DNA of 64,000 nt from Coleofasciculus sp. LEGE 07092 (GCF_015207375.1 NZ_JADEWY010000002.1:1-64000); one strand, 5' to 3'; positions 44,776 through 54,248 are shown, counted from the stretch's first letter. Program-made: numbers and translations. The notes: generated by a model from the sequence alone, not told the origin.

Positions 44776-45252
44776 ATGGCAGAGCTAGAAGTTTACGACC
44801 ATTTAGAGGGTAAAGAAACCCTGGTCATTTACATGGCGAAGTCTGGAGAAGGTCGGATTCGTCTTTCTGGTGGACTGTTGACTCAAGACCGAGAAACTCG
44901 AATTTTGAGGGATGCCTATGACTATCGACCTGTTCATCAGCGGCAGGTTAAAATTGGAGAACGCTTGATGTGTAGTGCCACTGTCGGTGGTGGTGGACTT
45001 CAAACCCGTCGAATTCTTCCTACAGATTGGGTGGTTACGGAAGTGGAAACCTATGAGCCATCGGCGGATATTCCAGGCTTTAGAGAGGTGATTATTGCTT
45101 ACTGTGAACGAAAGCCTTTGAGTTTGGCAGAGTTTAAAGCTGCAATTTATGACAACAACGTGAAGGTTTCGGTTGACTCTTTTGGTGGTGATGAAAAAGC
45201 TTATCAAGAATTTCTGAAGAGTCAAAGTGCAAAGGGATATGTACAAGTGTGA
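44776..45252 (+). CDS. Hypothetical protein
   Basis: This 158-residue soluble protein of unknown function is mostly beta in its first 100 residues (ETLVIYMAKSGEGRIRLSGGLL, IGERLMCSATVGGGGLQTRRI), with a C-terminal helix ending KAYQEFLKSQSAKGYVQ. It has no signal peptide or membrane segment. It sits between two Uma2 copies and directly after a small acidic protein. I cannot assign a family. Confidence 0.65.
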   Translation: MAELEVYDHLEGKETLVIYMAKSGEGRIRLSGGLLTQDRETRILRDAYDYRPVHQRQVKIGERLMCSATVGGGGLQTRRILPTDWVVTEVETYEPSADIPGFREVIIAYCERKPLSLAEFKAAIYDNNVKVSVDSFGGDEKAYQEFLKSQSAKGYVQV

Positions 45253-45311
45253 ATAACTTTTATCCTCATAGCAATGTTTGGGTTCAAAGATACAAAAAGA
45301 GCGATCGCGCC

Positions 45312-45516
45312 TTATACTCAGCTTACTCTTGAAATCGGCATCCGCTACATCTGTTACTCAATCCGTTGCCACATCATCTTCCCCTACCAGAACCCGGACT
45401 TTTCCAAAAAGTTGGGGTTCTAATTGCTGGTGTGCTAAAAGCCTACAATGAAGTTAGCTGTAGCTTCTAAGCCAACTCATGTTAGAGTACAACCTGTTAG
45501 ATTGTCTGCCCTCGGC
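45312..45516 (+). repeat. Direct repeat, copy 1 (leader plus start of Uma2 copy 2)
   Basis: About 204 bases from TTATACTCAGCTTACTCTTG to the first dozen codons of the Uma2 gene are repeated at 46996-47199 with only scattered differences. The repeat includes the ATCCGTTGCCACATCATCTT stretch, a hairpin GAACCCGGACTTTTCCAAAAAGTTGGGGTTC, and the Uma2 start. Part of it (CCGTTGCCACCTG and the AAGCCAACTC box) also precedes Uma2 copy 1. Confidence 0.9.
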
Positions 45517-46240
45517 TGAAGATCTCCCTGATTCTGACGATACCCCAGTGGATAATGAGCTGCAAGATTTGATTCCCTCGTTGCTGAAAGCGGTACTAGC
45601 GCTATTGTGGGTAGAGCGGTGGGATTGGTTTTTTGGGGTAGATATGGGAGTTTATTATCACCCAGAGAAACCTGCGATTGTGCCGGATGGGTTTTTGAGT
45701 ATCGGGGTAGAGCGGTTTATTGATGAGGACTTGCGCCTATCTTATGTGCTGTGGGAAGAGCAGGTTGTGCCAATTCTGGTGTTAGAGGTAGTGTCTCATA
45801 AGCGGCGGGGGGAATATAGCACGAAGAAACGACTGTATGGAGAGATGGGGGTGCTGTACTATGTGGTTTATAATCCCTTGCGTCGTCGTAAATCGACTCT
45901 GGAAGTATATCGGTTGGTGGATGGGGTGTATCAGTTGCAGTCGGGAAATCCGGTGTGGTTAGCGGAAATTGGATTGGGGATTGGTGCAGAGCGGGGGATG
46001 TATCAGGGGATTAGGCGGGAGTGGTTGTATTGGTATGATGAGCAGGGGCAGAGAATCTTGACGCCGGAGGAGCAGATTGAGCAGGAGAGACAACGAGTGC
46101 AAGAGGCGGAACAACTTGCTCAACAAGAAAGACAACGCACTAGAGAGGCGGAACAACTTGCTCAACAGGAAAGACAGCGGGTGCAATTGTTAGAGGAGAG
46201 ACTCAGGGCGCTTGGGGTTGATCCTGAGTCTTTATTGTGA
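45479..46240 (+). CDS. Uma2 family endonuclease, copy 2
   Basis: This 253-residue protein is a near-identical duplicate of the gene at 43863. The nuclease part is the same (PDGFLSIGVERFIDED, LVLEVVSHKRR, YYVVYNP). The C-terminal coiled coil is longer by 21 residues through a tandem repeat of REAEQLAQQERQR. It ends LGVDPESLL. Its leader is part of the 204-bp direct repeat. Confidence 0.9.
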   Translation: MLEYNLLDCLPSAEDLPDSDDTPVDNELQDLIPSLLKAVLALLWVERWDWFFGVDMGVYYHPEKPAIVPDGFLSIGVERFIDEDLRLSYVLWEEQVVPILVLEVVSHKRRGEYSTKKRLYGEMGVLYYVVYNPLRRRKSTLEVYRLVDGVYQLQSGNPVWLAEIGLGIGAERGMYQGIRREWLYWYDEQGQRILTPEEQIEQERQRVQEAEQLAQQERQRTREAEQLAQQERQRVQLLEERLRALGVDPESLL

Positions 46241-46292
46241 AAGGGAATCTAACTTTCACCATGGGCGTTGAGGGTGGATGGGATACCGACCA

Positions 46293-46550
46293 TTAGGGAA
46301 ACTGACCGTAGTTGTATTGCACCGCTACTACATCAATATGCTGGTCAGATACAGCGCGATACATCACATACCAATGCTTGAACTTAATAAAATACAAATC
46401 CGTGTATTTCTCTGAAGTACAATGCATTCCCTGACCCACAAATACCAAACTCCGCAGAAACTCGCGCAAGGGTTGACGGAATTGTTGAGGTACACCGCCC
46501 TTTTGATTCCTGATGTCATCTAGAGCGGCTTTCTGAAAGGTGACTCGCAT
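46293..46550 (-). CDS. RelE/ParE-type toxin
   Basis: This is a basic 85-residue toxin of the RelE/ParE fold: MRVTFQKAALDDIRNQ, REFLRSLVFVGQGMHCTSEKY, LYFIKFKHWYVMYRAV and IDVVAVQYNYGQF. RelE-like members cut mRNA in the ribosome and ParE-like members poison gyrase; the sequence does not decide which. Its start codon directly follows the antitoxin stop codon with no gap, so translation is coupled. Confidence 0.88.
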   Translation of the reverse strand: MRVTFQKAALDDIRNQKGGVPQQFRQPLREFLRSLVFVGQGMHCTSEKYTDLYFIKFKHWYVMYRAVSDQHIDVVAVQYNYGQFP

Positions 46551-46883
46551 TTAGTCTCCGAATACCTCTGCTTCTTCTTCAGGAGTGGCAAACTCCCCTC
46601 GATGGGAAGTGGCAATTGCCTCTTCTAAACGTTCAAGAGAGCCATGCTGTTGTTCGTAGGTTTTCAGAAATGCTGGGGTGATGGCTTGTTTGGTTTCAAG
46701 CCAGTTTTTGATTAATGCTTCGTAGTGGTTAGGATTGACTAGATAGGCAACAGTCTCACCATTGCGCGTCACTAACACGTCAGCATTCCTCGCCATCTCA
46801 GCAATTTTGGCGGTATTTTTGAGTTCGGTAACTTGAGCGTGCCGCAGCGGAAAATCCGGGTCTTTGACAATGATGTTACTCAT
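46551..46883 (-). CDS. Phd/YefM-type antitoxin
   Basis: This 110-residue antitoxin has the Phd/YefM DNA-binding N terminus (VTELKNTAKIAEMARNADVLVTRNGETVAYLVNPNHYEAL) and an acidic C-terminal part that would neutralise the toxin. It is longer than the usual 80-90 residues because of a Glu-rich tail (ATPEEEAEVFGD). It is the first gene of the pair and should autoregulate it. Confidence 0.9.
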   Translation of the reverse strand: MSNIIVKDPDFPLRHAQVTELKNTAKIAEMARNADVLVTRNGETVAYLVNPNHYEALIKNWLETKQAITPAFLKTYEQQHGSLERLEEAIATSHRGEFATPEEEAEVFGD

Positions 46884-46995
46884 GCTGATAACCTTATAAG
46901 GGTATAATTAAGTCTGTATTGTATCCTAAAAGTCCTACTTCGGGTGTCGTGGTGACATCAACACCCCGTTGCTTCAACGCTTGAGCGATCGCTCA

Positions 46996-47199
46996 TTATA
47001 CTCAGCTTACTCTTGAAATCGGCATCCGCTACATCTGTTACTCAATCCGTTGCCACATCATCTTCCCCTACCAGAACCCGGACTTTTTCAAAAAGTCGGG
47101 GTTCTAATTAGCATTGTTCAAATGCCTACAATGAAGTTAGCTGTAGCTTCTAAGCCAACTCATGCTAGAGTACAACCCGTTAGATTGCCTCCCCTCTGC
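46996..47199 (+). repeat. Direct repeat, copy 2 (Uma2 leader and start)
   Basis: This is the second copy of the sequence at 45312-45516, ending just after the 13th Uma2 codon. It directly precedes the PhyH-methyltransferase gene. Confidence 0.9.
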
Positions 47200-47251
47200 A
47201 GGTGTAATAACTGGTGATACAGTTGAGATGATCAACTCAAGGGGGTTGTAG
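47162..47251 (+). pseudogene. 5' remnant of a third Uma2 gene
   Basis: The frame begins MLEYNPLDCLPSAG, the same as both Uma2 genes, then diverges (VITGDTVEMINSRGL) and stops at 47251, nine bases before the ATG of the next gene. It marks a recombination junction. The short frame could act as a leader peptide for the following gene. Confidence 0.8.
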
Positions 47252-47260
47252 TAAAAACCA

Positions 47261-49507
47261 ATGACGGCTGTCAAATCTCTGTTGGAGCAAGCTCGAAATC
47301 CCAACTTCTGGAGGAGCCTAAATCCTGAGTTGAGTGTCAGTGAAGATTTGCTCCCCGAATCCTTGACTCTTTTGACGGTTGAGCCAGAACAGATGAAAAA
47401 TCTGTTGCTCACTCTCAAGACGGATGGTTATTTTCAAATCGATGCGATTCTGCCCGATGCAGATGTTTTACGCATGGCGGCTGGTCTGAAAAAGATACGA
47501 CAGGCAGGCTGGACTCCACCGTTTGTGTTTGTCTATGATGAGTTTTGGCTGACTTTTTGCCGATTATCCCAGATATTATCCACTGTCCTGGGTCAGGACT
47601 ATCAGCAGCTTCCTGACTTTTGGGCTTGGTATATTGACCCAAACAAGACGGAGACAGGATGGCGTCCCCACCGTGACAAGTCGCAAAATACATTGTTACC
47701 AGACGGAATGCCTAAAAGTTTAACGGTGTGGATTCCCCTTAGCGACGCCACTCCGCTCAATGGATGTATGTACATTCTACCAGCAGCGTTCGATCCTAAT
47801 TACGGTTGTGATTTCTCAATCAATAAAATTGATACTATTCAAGATATTCGGGCATTACCTGCACCCGTGGGTTCGGTTTTGTGCTGGAATCAAGCTGTGC
47901 TGCACTGGGGAGGGCGCAGTAGTGAACGAGCAACTCATCCACGCCTAAGCTTTGCCTTTGAGTTTCAACGGGGTGATGTTACACCTTACAATACACCCTT
48001 GCTTGACCCATCTACGCCTCCAACGTTCTCTCAACGTTTGGGCTTGATTGGCAAGCAAATCCTTCAATACAAGCATATGTACCCCCTGTCCGAGCCGCTT
48101 GCTGAACTTGCTGTGGAGCTAAAAAAAATGGATATGAACGAGCCGTCAACTAATCTGCCCAATCCCCCCTTAGAACCCCGGAAAATAAACGGTCAGACTT
48201 CTGAGCTATCAGAACAAATTCGGCAGCAATTTGATTTTTCTCCTTATCCGAGAGTTCCTTTAGAGGAATCTCCAAAAGATAAACCGAGTTTGCTTTATAT
48301 CTATAATATAGTCACACCTTATTATCGCAGAAATAGAAAAATTATTGATACCCAAGACAAGGTTATTTTAGATGCCGCCTGTGGCACGGGTTACAAATCG
48401 CTAATTCTGGCAGAAGCCAATCCGGGCGCAAAAATAGTGGGTGTTGATTTATCAGAAGAATCGGTGAAGTTAGCTCGTCAGCGATTGCAGTATCACGGAT
48501 TCGATAATGTCGAATTTCATACTCTAGCCATTGAAGATTTACCAAGCTTGGGAATGAAATTTGACTATATTAATAATGATGAAATGCTTTATTTCTTGCC
48601 CGATCCAGTAGTGGGATTGCAGGCAATGAAGTCGGTTTTGAAACCAAAGGGAATTATTCGGACGAATCTCCATAGCTCATTTCAGCGCAGTAGCTTTTTT
48701 CGAGCGCAGACCCTTTTCAAAAAGATGGGAGTGATGGAGGAAGAACAACAAGAGTTGGGGATAGAATTAGTTCGGCAAACGATGGGAGCCTTGAAAGACG
48801 ACGTGCTGCTGAAAGCGCAGACTTGGCGTCCCGACTATGAAACAGAAGATGGACTGATTGTCGTCAATCATTTACTGCGGGGTGACAGAGGCAACACTAT
48901 TCCTGAACTATTTTCTGCTCTAAGAACTGCCGATTTAGAATTTGTCAGTATGGTCAATTGGTGGCAGTGGGATTTAATGGCTTTGTTCAAAGACCCAGAT
49001 GATTTGCCCGTGTTTTTGGGAATGAGCTTGCCAGAACTGTCTGTAGAAGAGGAATTGCATCTCTTTGAACTCTTACATCCCGTACATCGTCTACTTGACA
49101 TTTGGTGCGGTCATCCTAATCAAGCTGAATCCTTTACCCCGGTTTCTGAATGGATGGACTCGGACTGGCAAAAGGCGCAGATTCATCTCCATCCTCAGCT
49201 CAAAACACCAAAATTTCAAGAAGACCTAATCGAGTCTTTTACCCAGTTAAGAATGTTTGAAATTTCTAAGCATCTACAGCTCATTGAAACGTTTGTAACG
49301 CTAGATACCTCCATGGCCGTATGCCTCCTGCCTCTGCTGGACGCTCCCCAGTCAATGATGTCATTGGTGGAACGTTGGCAGCAGGTTAGACCAATTAATC
49401 CTGTGACGTTGGCATCGACGGATGAAGAACAAGCATTTCACCTCATCCAGCAGATGTTGACTCAGCTAGAGAGGTTAGGATACGTGCTAGTAGAACGCCA
49501 GTCTTGA
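47261..49507 (+). CDS. PhyH-type dioxygenase fused to SAM methyltransferase
   Basis: This is a 748-residue fusion. The N-terminal half is a phytanoyl-CoA-dioxygenase-like Fe(II)/2-oxoglutarate oxygenase: iron ligands His 137 and Asp 139 (WRPHRDKS) and His 215 (AVLHWGGR), with Arg 228 in HPRLSFAFEF to bind 2-oxoglutarate. The second half, from about 320, is a class I methyltransferase with motif I DKVILDAACGTGYKSLI (about 366-382), preceded by FDFSPYPRVPL, a start often seen in TPR-linked methyltransferases. The C-terminal 170 residues are helical without assignment. The substrate is unknown. Its place beside a prepilin and OGT-like enzymes suggests protein or glycan modification. The promoter may come from the Uma2 repeat upstream. 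Confidence 0.85.
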   Translation: MTAVKSLLEQARNPNFWRSLNPELSVSEDLLPESLTLLTVEPEQMKNLLLTLKTDGYFQIDAILPDADVLRMAAGLKKIRQAGWTPPFVFVYDEFWLTFCRLSQILSTVLGQDYQQLPDFWAWYIDPNKTETGWRPHRDKSQNTLLPDGMPKSLTVWIPLSDATPLNGCMYILPAAFDPNYGCDFSINKIDTIQDIRALPAPVGSVLCWNQAVLHWGGRSSERATHPRLSFAFEFQRGDVTPYNTPLLDPSTPPTFSQRLGLIGKQILQYKHMYPLSEPLAELAVELKKMDMNEPSTNLPNPPLEPRKINGQTSELSEQIRQQFDFSPYPRVPLEESPKDKPSLLYIYNIVTPYYRRNRKIIDTQDKVILDAACGTGYKSLILAEANPGAKIVGVDLSEESVKLARQRLQYHGFDNVEFHTLAIEDLPSLGMKFDYINNDEMLYFLPDPVVGLQAMKSVLKPKGIIRTNLHSSFQRSSFFRAQTLFKKMGVMEEEQQELGIELVRQTMGALKDDVLLKAQTWRPDYETEDGLIVVNHLLRGDRGNTIPELFSALRTADLEFVSMVNWWQWDLMALFKDPDDLPVFLGMSLPELSVEEELHLFELLHPVHRLLDIWCGHPNQAESFTPVSEWMDSDWQKAQIHLHPQLKTPKFQEDLIESFTQLRMFEISKHLQLIETFVTLDTSMAVCLLPLLDAPQSMMSLVERWQQVRPINPVTLASTDEEQAFHLIQQMLTQLERLGYVLVERQS

Positions 49508-49628
49508 GAAGCATTGGCTCTAAAAAACTAAATTTTTTGCCGCAGGTGATAGGAAACTCGTCTAAAGTGGGTAAGTTACATCCAGGAGTTATCAATCACT
49601 CATCCCACACCCCAAGGAGAAACACCTG

Positions 49629-50195
49629 ATGAAAATAGAACTAAAGGCTAAGTTCTTACAGCACCTGAACCAGAAGAAGCAGGATGAAGGCTTCACTCTG
49701 ATCGAACTGCTCGTCGTGATCATCATCATCGGTATCCTGTCTGCTATTGCTTTGCCTTCCTTCCTCAACCAAGCGAATAAGGCAAAACAGTCAGAAGCCA
49801 AGCAATACGTCGGTTCCATGAACCGAGCTCAACAATCGTTCTATCTAGAGAAGGGCAGATGGGTTACTAATGATAAAACGGACTTCGGTAACTTGGGTCT
49901 TGGTATTGCGACCCAAACGACAAATTACAAATACGTCATTGCTGGTAAAGAGACCGATGACGTGATTACTAACCAGGCACAACAAGTCAAGCCAAAAGCC
50001 CCACTCAAAGCCTATACAGGAGGTGTGGCGATAGGAACACAAGAAGGAACCGGAGAAGCAACCACGTTAGCCATATTATGTGAAGCTAAGGAAGCTCTTG
50101 TCCAAAATAATGCTTTAGATGGTAAAGCAGTAGTTGCACCACCGGCTGCGGGTAAGCAACCAGAATGTCCTACAAACTATGATCCGTTAAGCTAA
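49629..50195 (+). CDS. pilA: Type IV prepilin-like protein
   Basis: This 188-residue type IV pilin subunit precursor has a 20-residue basic leader, cleavage after Gly 21 (QDEGFTLIELLVVIIIIGIL) and Glu at mature position 5. The hydrophobic N-terminal helix and the conserved ALPSFLNQANKAKQSEAKQYV follow. The C-terminal globular part holds two cysteines (LCEAK and PECPTNYD) that could form the D-loop disulfide. It carries many Asn/Thr/Lys residues suited to glycosylation. A CCCCAAGGAGAAACACCTG ribosome site precedes the ATG. It sits between the PhyH-methyltransferase fusion and an OGT-like enzyme. Confidence 0.95.
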   Translation: MKIELKAKFLQHLNQKKQDEGFTLIELLVVIIIIGILSAIALPSFLNQANKAKQSEAKQYVGSMNRAQQSFYLEKGRWVTNDKTDFGNLGLGIATQTTNYKYVIAGKETDDVITNQAQQVKPKAPLKAYTGGVAIGTQEGTGEATTLAILCEAKEALVQNNALDGKAVVAPPAAGKQPECPTNYDPLS

Positions 50196-50348
50196 GTTTT
50201 AGTGGGCAAGGCATCTTCCGGTTAGAGATTTAAACATAGCTCAATTAAATAGTGGGTGGAGTAGATGCTATGCTCTACTCACTTTTATATGGGAGTCCAT
50301 GCTCGTATTAGGGAGAATCTGCGTCAGTCCTTTGTTATTATCCAGAAT

Positions 50349-52580
50349 ATGAGTGCTGAATTCTCTTCTACTGATTTAGTTAACTGGCAACAGCAAGCCT
50401 ATCAATACTTAATTCAAGAAAACTATAGCAGGGCAGCCAAGTTATACGAACAGGCAATCGAACTAGAACCTAGTGTTAAGTCCTCCTACTGGTATTTAGG
50501 CTTGATATGGCTATTGCAGGGACAGGAAGCAGAAACACAAACGACTTGGCTGGTAGGGATGGCAGAGGGTGAACCGGAACAAGTTGATCAATGGACAAAG
50601 GAACTGATACAGGTTCTGGACACCGAAGCTGAACGTCAGGAAGCGCTGTCAAACTATTCAGTGGCTTGGCTCATCCGGCAGCATCTACGAGAACTTAGTC
50701 CTAGTGATATCGATAATTTATTGCAAATTATTCAATTGTCTATTCGACTGGAGAGGTTTAGTGGAGAAGACTTAACGTCTTTAGGAATTATTGATTTACT
50801 GCAATCAGAAGAAGACGTTCAAGTTAACCCAGATTTACTGCTAAAGGTTCTACAAAATCTCTTAGATTCTGCACCGACAGAACTGTCATTCCTGGAATTT
50901 GCAGAAGCTTGTCTGCCTTACATGGGTGAATCTCAGGCTTTCATTAATATGGTACTACCTGCATCTATTAAAATCGCTTATTCTCAAAAGTACCCAACTC
51001 TAGCTGCACAACTAGCCGAGTTATGCTTGCGTTTAGATGGGGAACATAGGGAAATATTAAGGCATTTGGCTAGCTTTTATCAAAATTCAGGTCAATATGA
51101 TGAGAGTATAAAAACGGCTAAATTTTGCTATTCCTTAATGCAAACCCTGCCCGATAAAATTTTTGCTCTACATTTGATTTTGCGCGGTTTGATGAGTGCA
51201 GGTGGCTTGGGGCAAGAAGCCTATTCCCTGTTGCAGCAGCAGGAGTCATTGTTATTGGCACTCATAGAAAAACAACCCCTTGAACTTGAGCAAATCACTA
51301 CCCTGCGTCTCTCTACACCGACCTTCTTTCTACCTTACTACAGGGATGACCTAAAAAGGAACCGCTGGATTCAGAATCAAGTGTCTTGGATTTGCCAATC
51401 TAGCATTCAACATTATGCAAAGGAGCAAGCAGAGCAATATCGTCAAAAATGCCAACTTAGTTCGATGAAGGGTACAACTGACAACCCTCTGAAAATTGGC
51501 TACTTATCCCATTGCCTGGGGCGGCATTCGGTTGGTTGGCTGGCACGATGGCTATTTGAGTATCACGATCATGATCGCTTTCAAATTCATGGCTATTTTG
51601 TTAACTATAGACAGATCGATGATTTTTTACAAGATTGGTATGTAGAGCAAGTTTTCCAAGCTCATAAATTAGGAATGGATGGGCGAGAAATCGCTGAGAG
51701 AATCTATCAGGATGAAATTGATATTTTAATCGATCTGGATAGCATCACGCTAGATATTAGCTATGAGGTGATGGCGCTTAAATCAGCTCCAGTGCAAGTG
51801 ACTTGGTTGGGCTGGGATGCATCAGGATTACCCAGCATTGATTATTTCATGGCTGATCCTTATGTCTTACCCGATTCGGCTCAAGCGTATTACAGCGAGC
51901 AAATCTGGCGCTTACCTCAAACTTATATCGCTGTAGATGGCTTTGAAGTGGGTGTGCCGACTTTACGTCGGGAGCAGCTAGATATCCCTACTGATGCGGT
52001 GGTGTATCTCAGTAGCCAAGGTGGATACAAACGTCATCGTCATACCGCTCAACTGCAACTGAAGATTCTCAAAGCCGTACCAAATAGCTACTTCTTGATT
52101 AAAGGGTTTGTCGTTCAAGAAGCAATTAAAAAATTCTTTATTGAGATCGCTGAAGAAGAGGGAGTCGATTGTAATCGTTTGAAATTTTTACCTTCCGTGG
52201 CTTTAGAGGCAACTCACCGGGCTAATTTGGGTATTGCTGATGTGGTGCTAGATACCTATCCCTATAACGGCGCAACCACTACTCTCGAAACCCTCTGGAT
52301 TGGTATTCCCCTAGTCACGCGAGTGGGAGAGCAATTCGCAGCGCGTAATACTTACACTATGATGATCAATGCGGGTATTACCGAAGGGATTGCTTGGACT
52401 GATGAAGAGTATGTAGAGTGGGGTATTCGCCTAGGCAAAGATGAAGCGCTACGGCAACAAGTCGTATGGAAACTGCGCCAGTCACGGCAAACTGCCCCCC
52501 TATGGAATGCGAAGCAGTTTACCCGCGAGATGGAAAGTGCTTACCAGCAAATGTGGCAACGGTATATCGATGCGAGTTAG
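50349..52580 (+). CDS. TPR protein, SPINDLY/OGT-like glycosyltransferase
   Basis: The protein has 743 residues from the ATG at 50349 (MSAEFSSTDLVNWQQQAYQYL); the frame is open 28 codons further up but without pattern. TPR-type helices fill the N-terminal half (NYSRAAKLYEQAIELEP). The C-terminal half is an O-linked GlcNAc transferase-like (GT41) domain: KIGYLSHCLGRHSVGWLARW, PVQVTWLGWDASGLPSIDYFMADPYV, and DVVLDTYPYNGATTTLETLW. It would attach a sugar to Ser or Thr of a protein partner; the prepilin directly upstream is a likely candidate, by position only. Confidence 0.88.
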   Translation: MSAEFSSTDLVNWQQQAYQYLIQENYSRAAKLYEQAIELEPSVKSSYWYLGLIWLLQGQEAETQTTWLVGMAEGEPEQVDQWTKELIQVLDTEAERQEALSNYSVAWLIRQHLRELSPSDIDNLLQIIQLSIRLERFSGEDLTSLGIIDLLQSEEDVQVNPDLLLKVLQNLLDSAPTELSFLEFAEACLPYMGESQAFINMVLPASIKIAYSQKYPTLAAQLAELCLRLDGEHREILRHLASFYQNSGQYDESIKTAKFCYSLMQTLPDKIFALHLILRGLMSAGGLGQEAYSLLQQQESLLLALIEKQPLELEQITTLRLSTPTFFLPYYRDDLKRNRWIQNQVSWICQSSIQHYAKEQAEQYRQKCQLSSMKGTTDNPLKIGYLSHCLGRHSVGWLARWLFEYHDHDRFQIHGYFVNYRQIDDFLQDWYVEQVFQAHKLGMDGREIAERIYQDEIDILIDLDSITLDISYEVMALKSAPVQVTWLGWDASGLPSIDYFMADPYVLPDSAQAYYSEQIWRLPQTYIAVDGFEVGVPTLRREQLDIPTDAVVYLSSQGGYKRHRHTAQLQLKILKAVPNSYFLIKGFVVQEAIKKFFIEIAEEEGVDCNRLKFLPSVALEATHRANLGIADVVLDTYPYNGATTTLETLWIGIPLVTRVGEQFAARNTYTMMINAGITEGIAWTDEEYVEWGIRLGKDEALRQQVVWKLRQSRQTAPLWNAKQFTREMESAYQQMWQRYIDAS

Positions 52581-52581
52581 T

Positions 52582-54240
52582 CTATTTGAGTCTTTCCTGA
52601 ACAACCTGTTTATAGAACGCTTCTAAACCCGCAACACAGGCTTTGTCATCAAAAAGCCTATCATGTCGCTCTTTCATTCGTTCTGCAATATGATGCCGCC
52701 AAGCTGAATCTAGTCCCAACTTCACCGCAATCTCAATATAGTCCGCTTCATTTTGAGCAATAGTCTCTGTCACGCCGATCATCTTGAGAAAACTATCCGA
52801 GTGACGACCGCGCATAAATTCCCCCGGACAGTTGACAATAGGTAGATTACACGCGATCGCTTCTAAACTAGTATTCCCACCAGACCAGTCAAGCGTATCC
52901 AAATAAACGTCTGAAAGCAAGTTAATCATAAGATAGTCAAACCGCTCTGGAATAGTCAGGAACAGACAATAATCTTCATACTTAAAACCAATTGCGCTAA
53001 ACGCACGCTCAAGACGCGGCTGAAGCAGCTCACCACGCAGAAACAGAAATTGAGCTTGCGGAACACGACGAGCAATTTCGGCAAAGATGTAGTCGTATTG
53101 CGGTAGATACTTAAAAGGAGCTTGGCAACACAAGTAAATAACCGCATCCTCCCGTAATTGATAATCTGCTCTAGTTTTGCTTAATGGCGGAATATAAGGC
53201 TTAGGATAAGAAACGCCAATATTCGGTAAACGAATCAACGTCTCTGTATAATGATCTTGTGCATTTTCCGATTCCATTAACTCGCTGGACAAAAAGTAAT
53301 CAATCGTTGGCAAACCAGATGTAACTGGATGTCCCCATGCCACGCATTGCACAGGTGCAAGTCGTAACGCCGCCATTTGCATTGTTTGCGAGTCCATCCC
53401 AATTTCTGGGAAGACAAGAATGTGAAGTTTATCAGCCAGTATCTGCTCACAGACTACTTCTAAATTGTAAGGAATATGGTGAAAGATATCACTATCGTCA
53501 TGAAACTGTTGAGTAATGGAATCAGGCTGATTTCCGGTATAGTAGCAGTAAATTTCAAACCTTTCCTTATCGCAATGACGGAGCCATCCTGTTAACCACA
53601 GTGTTCCACTATAAGAGTGCAGATAAGCTGAAGCATAGCCAATCCGAATCTTGTGATTTTCTTTGAGTAGAGGCATTTCTATGGGTACGATCCAGTTTGG
53701 GTAGTTAGCTGCCATGACCTGATGCACTAAGTTACCGTACTGGCGTTGCAACTCCCTATCATTTTGAGCCTGATAGGACAGGTAAAAGTTGGTAAGCCGA
53801 CCTATACCTGCCAGAGCATTCTTCTGCTGTTCAATAGTTTCTAGTGATGTTTGCTGAATTAAATTTTGCAACCCTTGAGAAAATCGCTGACGATAGTAGA
53901 GAATTTCTGCTTGATTCTGATATAGGGTTGGTACTAATAAACTTTTGAGAATTACAAAGGTATAGTCATTATGCAATAATTCTGACGCAATATGCGCCCT
54001 TGATATTGCTTCCTGGATATGCCCGCTGACTTGCAACTGAATAATCAACGAGAAATGCAGTCGAGCATCTCTGGGATAAAGTAGAAGTCCTTCTTGAAGT
54101 GTGCTAATAACTTTATCTGAGAGATATAAATGTCTAAAACACTCACTTAAGCACCAATATACATCAGGCTCTCCTACTTGAACCTCTAAAAATTTTTGAT
54201 ATTGTTCAATGGCTTCTTCCCATTTTCCCTGATGAAACAA
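52582..54240 (-). CDS. TPR/OGT-like glycosyltransferase, joined in frame space to upstream gene
   Basis: This 552-residue protein, if started at TTG 54240, has TPR repeats (KWEEAIEQYQKFLEVQ) in the first part and an OGT-like (GT41) C-terminal part: KIRIGYASAYLHSYSGTLWLTGWL, PVQCVAWGHPVTSGLPTIDYFLSSELM, and DVYLDTLDWSGGNTSLEAIACNLP. No ATG or GTG exists at the correct place. The first TPR clearly begins upstream of the TTG, at the T9 tract (frame reads FFFELSHKLFHQGKWEEA), while the preceding gene ends there in another frame. It is therefore either translated by reinitiation or fused by slippage to the upstream product. It is convergent with the other OGT-like gene. Confidence 0.8.
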   Translation of the reverse strand: MFHQGKWEEAIEQYQKFLEVQVGEPDVYWCLSECFRHLYLSDKVISTLQEGLLLYPRDARLHFSLIIQLQVSGHIQEAISRAHIASELLHNDYTFVILKSLLVPTLYQNQAEILYYRQRFSQGLQNLIQQTSLETIEQQKNALAGIGRLTNFYLSYQAQNDRELQRQYGNLVHQVMAANYPNWIVPIEMPLLKENHKIRIGYASAYLHSYSGTLWLTGWLRHCDKERFEIYCYYTGNQPDSITQQFHDDSDIFHHIPYNLEVVCEQILADKLHILVFPEIGMDSQTMQMAALRLAPVQCVAWGHPVTSGLPTIDYFLSSELMESENAQDHYTETLIRLPNIGVSYPKPYIPPLSKTRADYQLREDAVIYLCCQAPFKYLPQYDYIFAEIARRVPQAQFLFLRGELLQPRLERAFSAIGFKYEDYCLFLTIPERFDYLMINLLSDVYLDTLDWSGGNTSLEAIACNLPIVNCPGEFMRGRHSDSFLKMIGVTETIAQNEADYIEIAVKLGLDSAWRHHIAERMKERHDRLFDDKACVAGLEAFYKQVVQERLK

Positions 54241-54248
54241 TTTATGGC

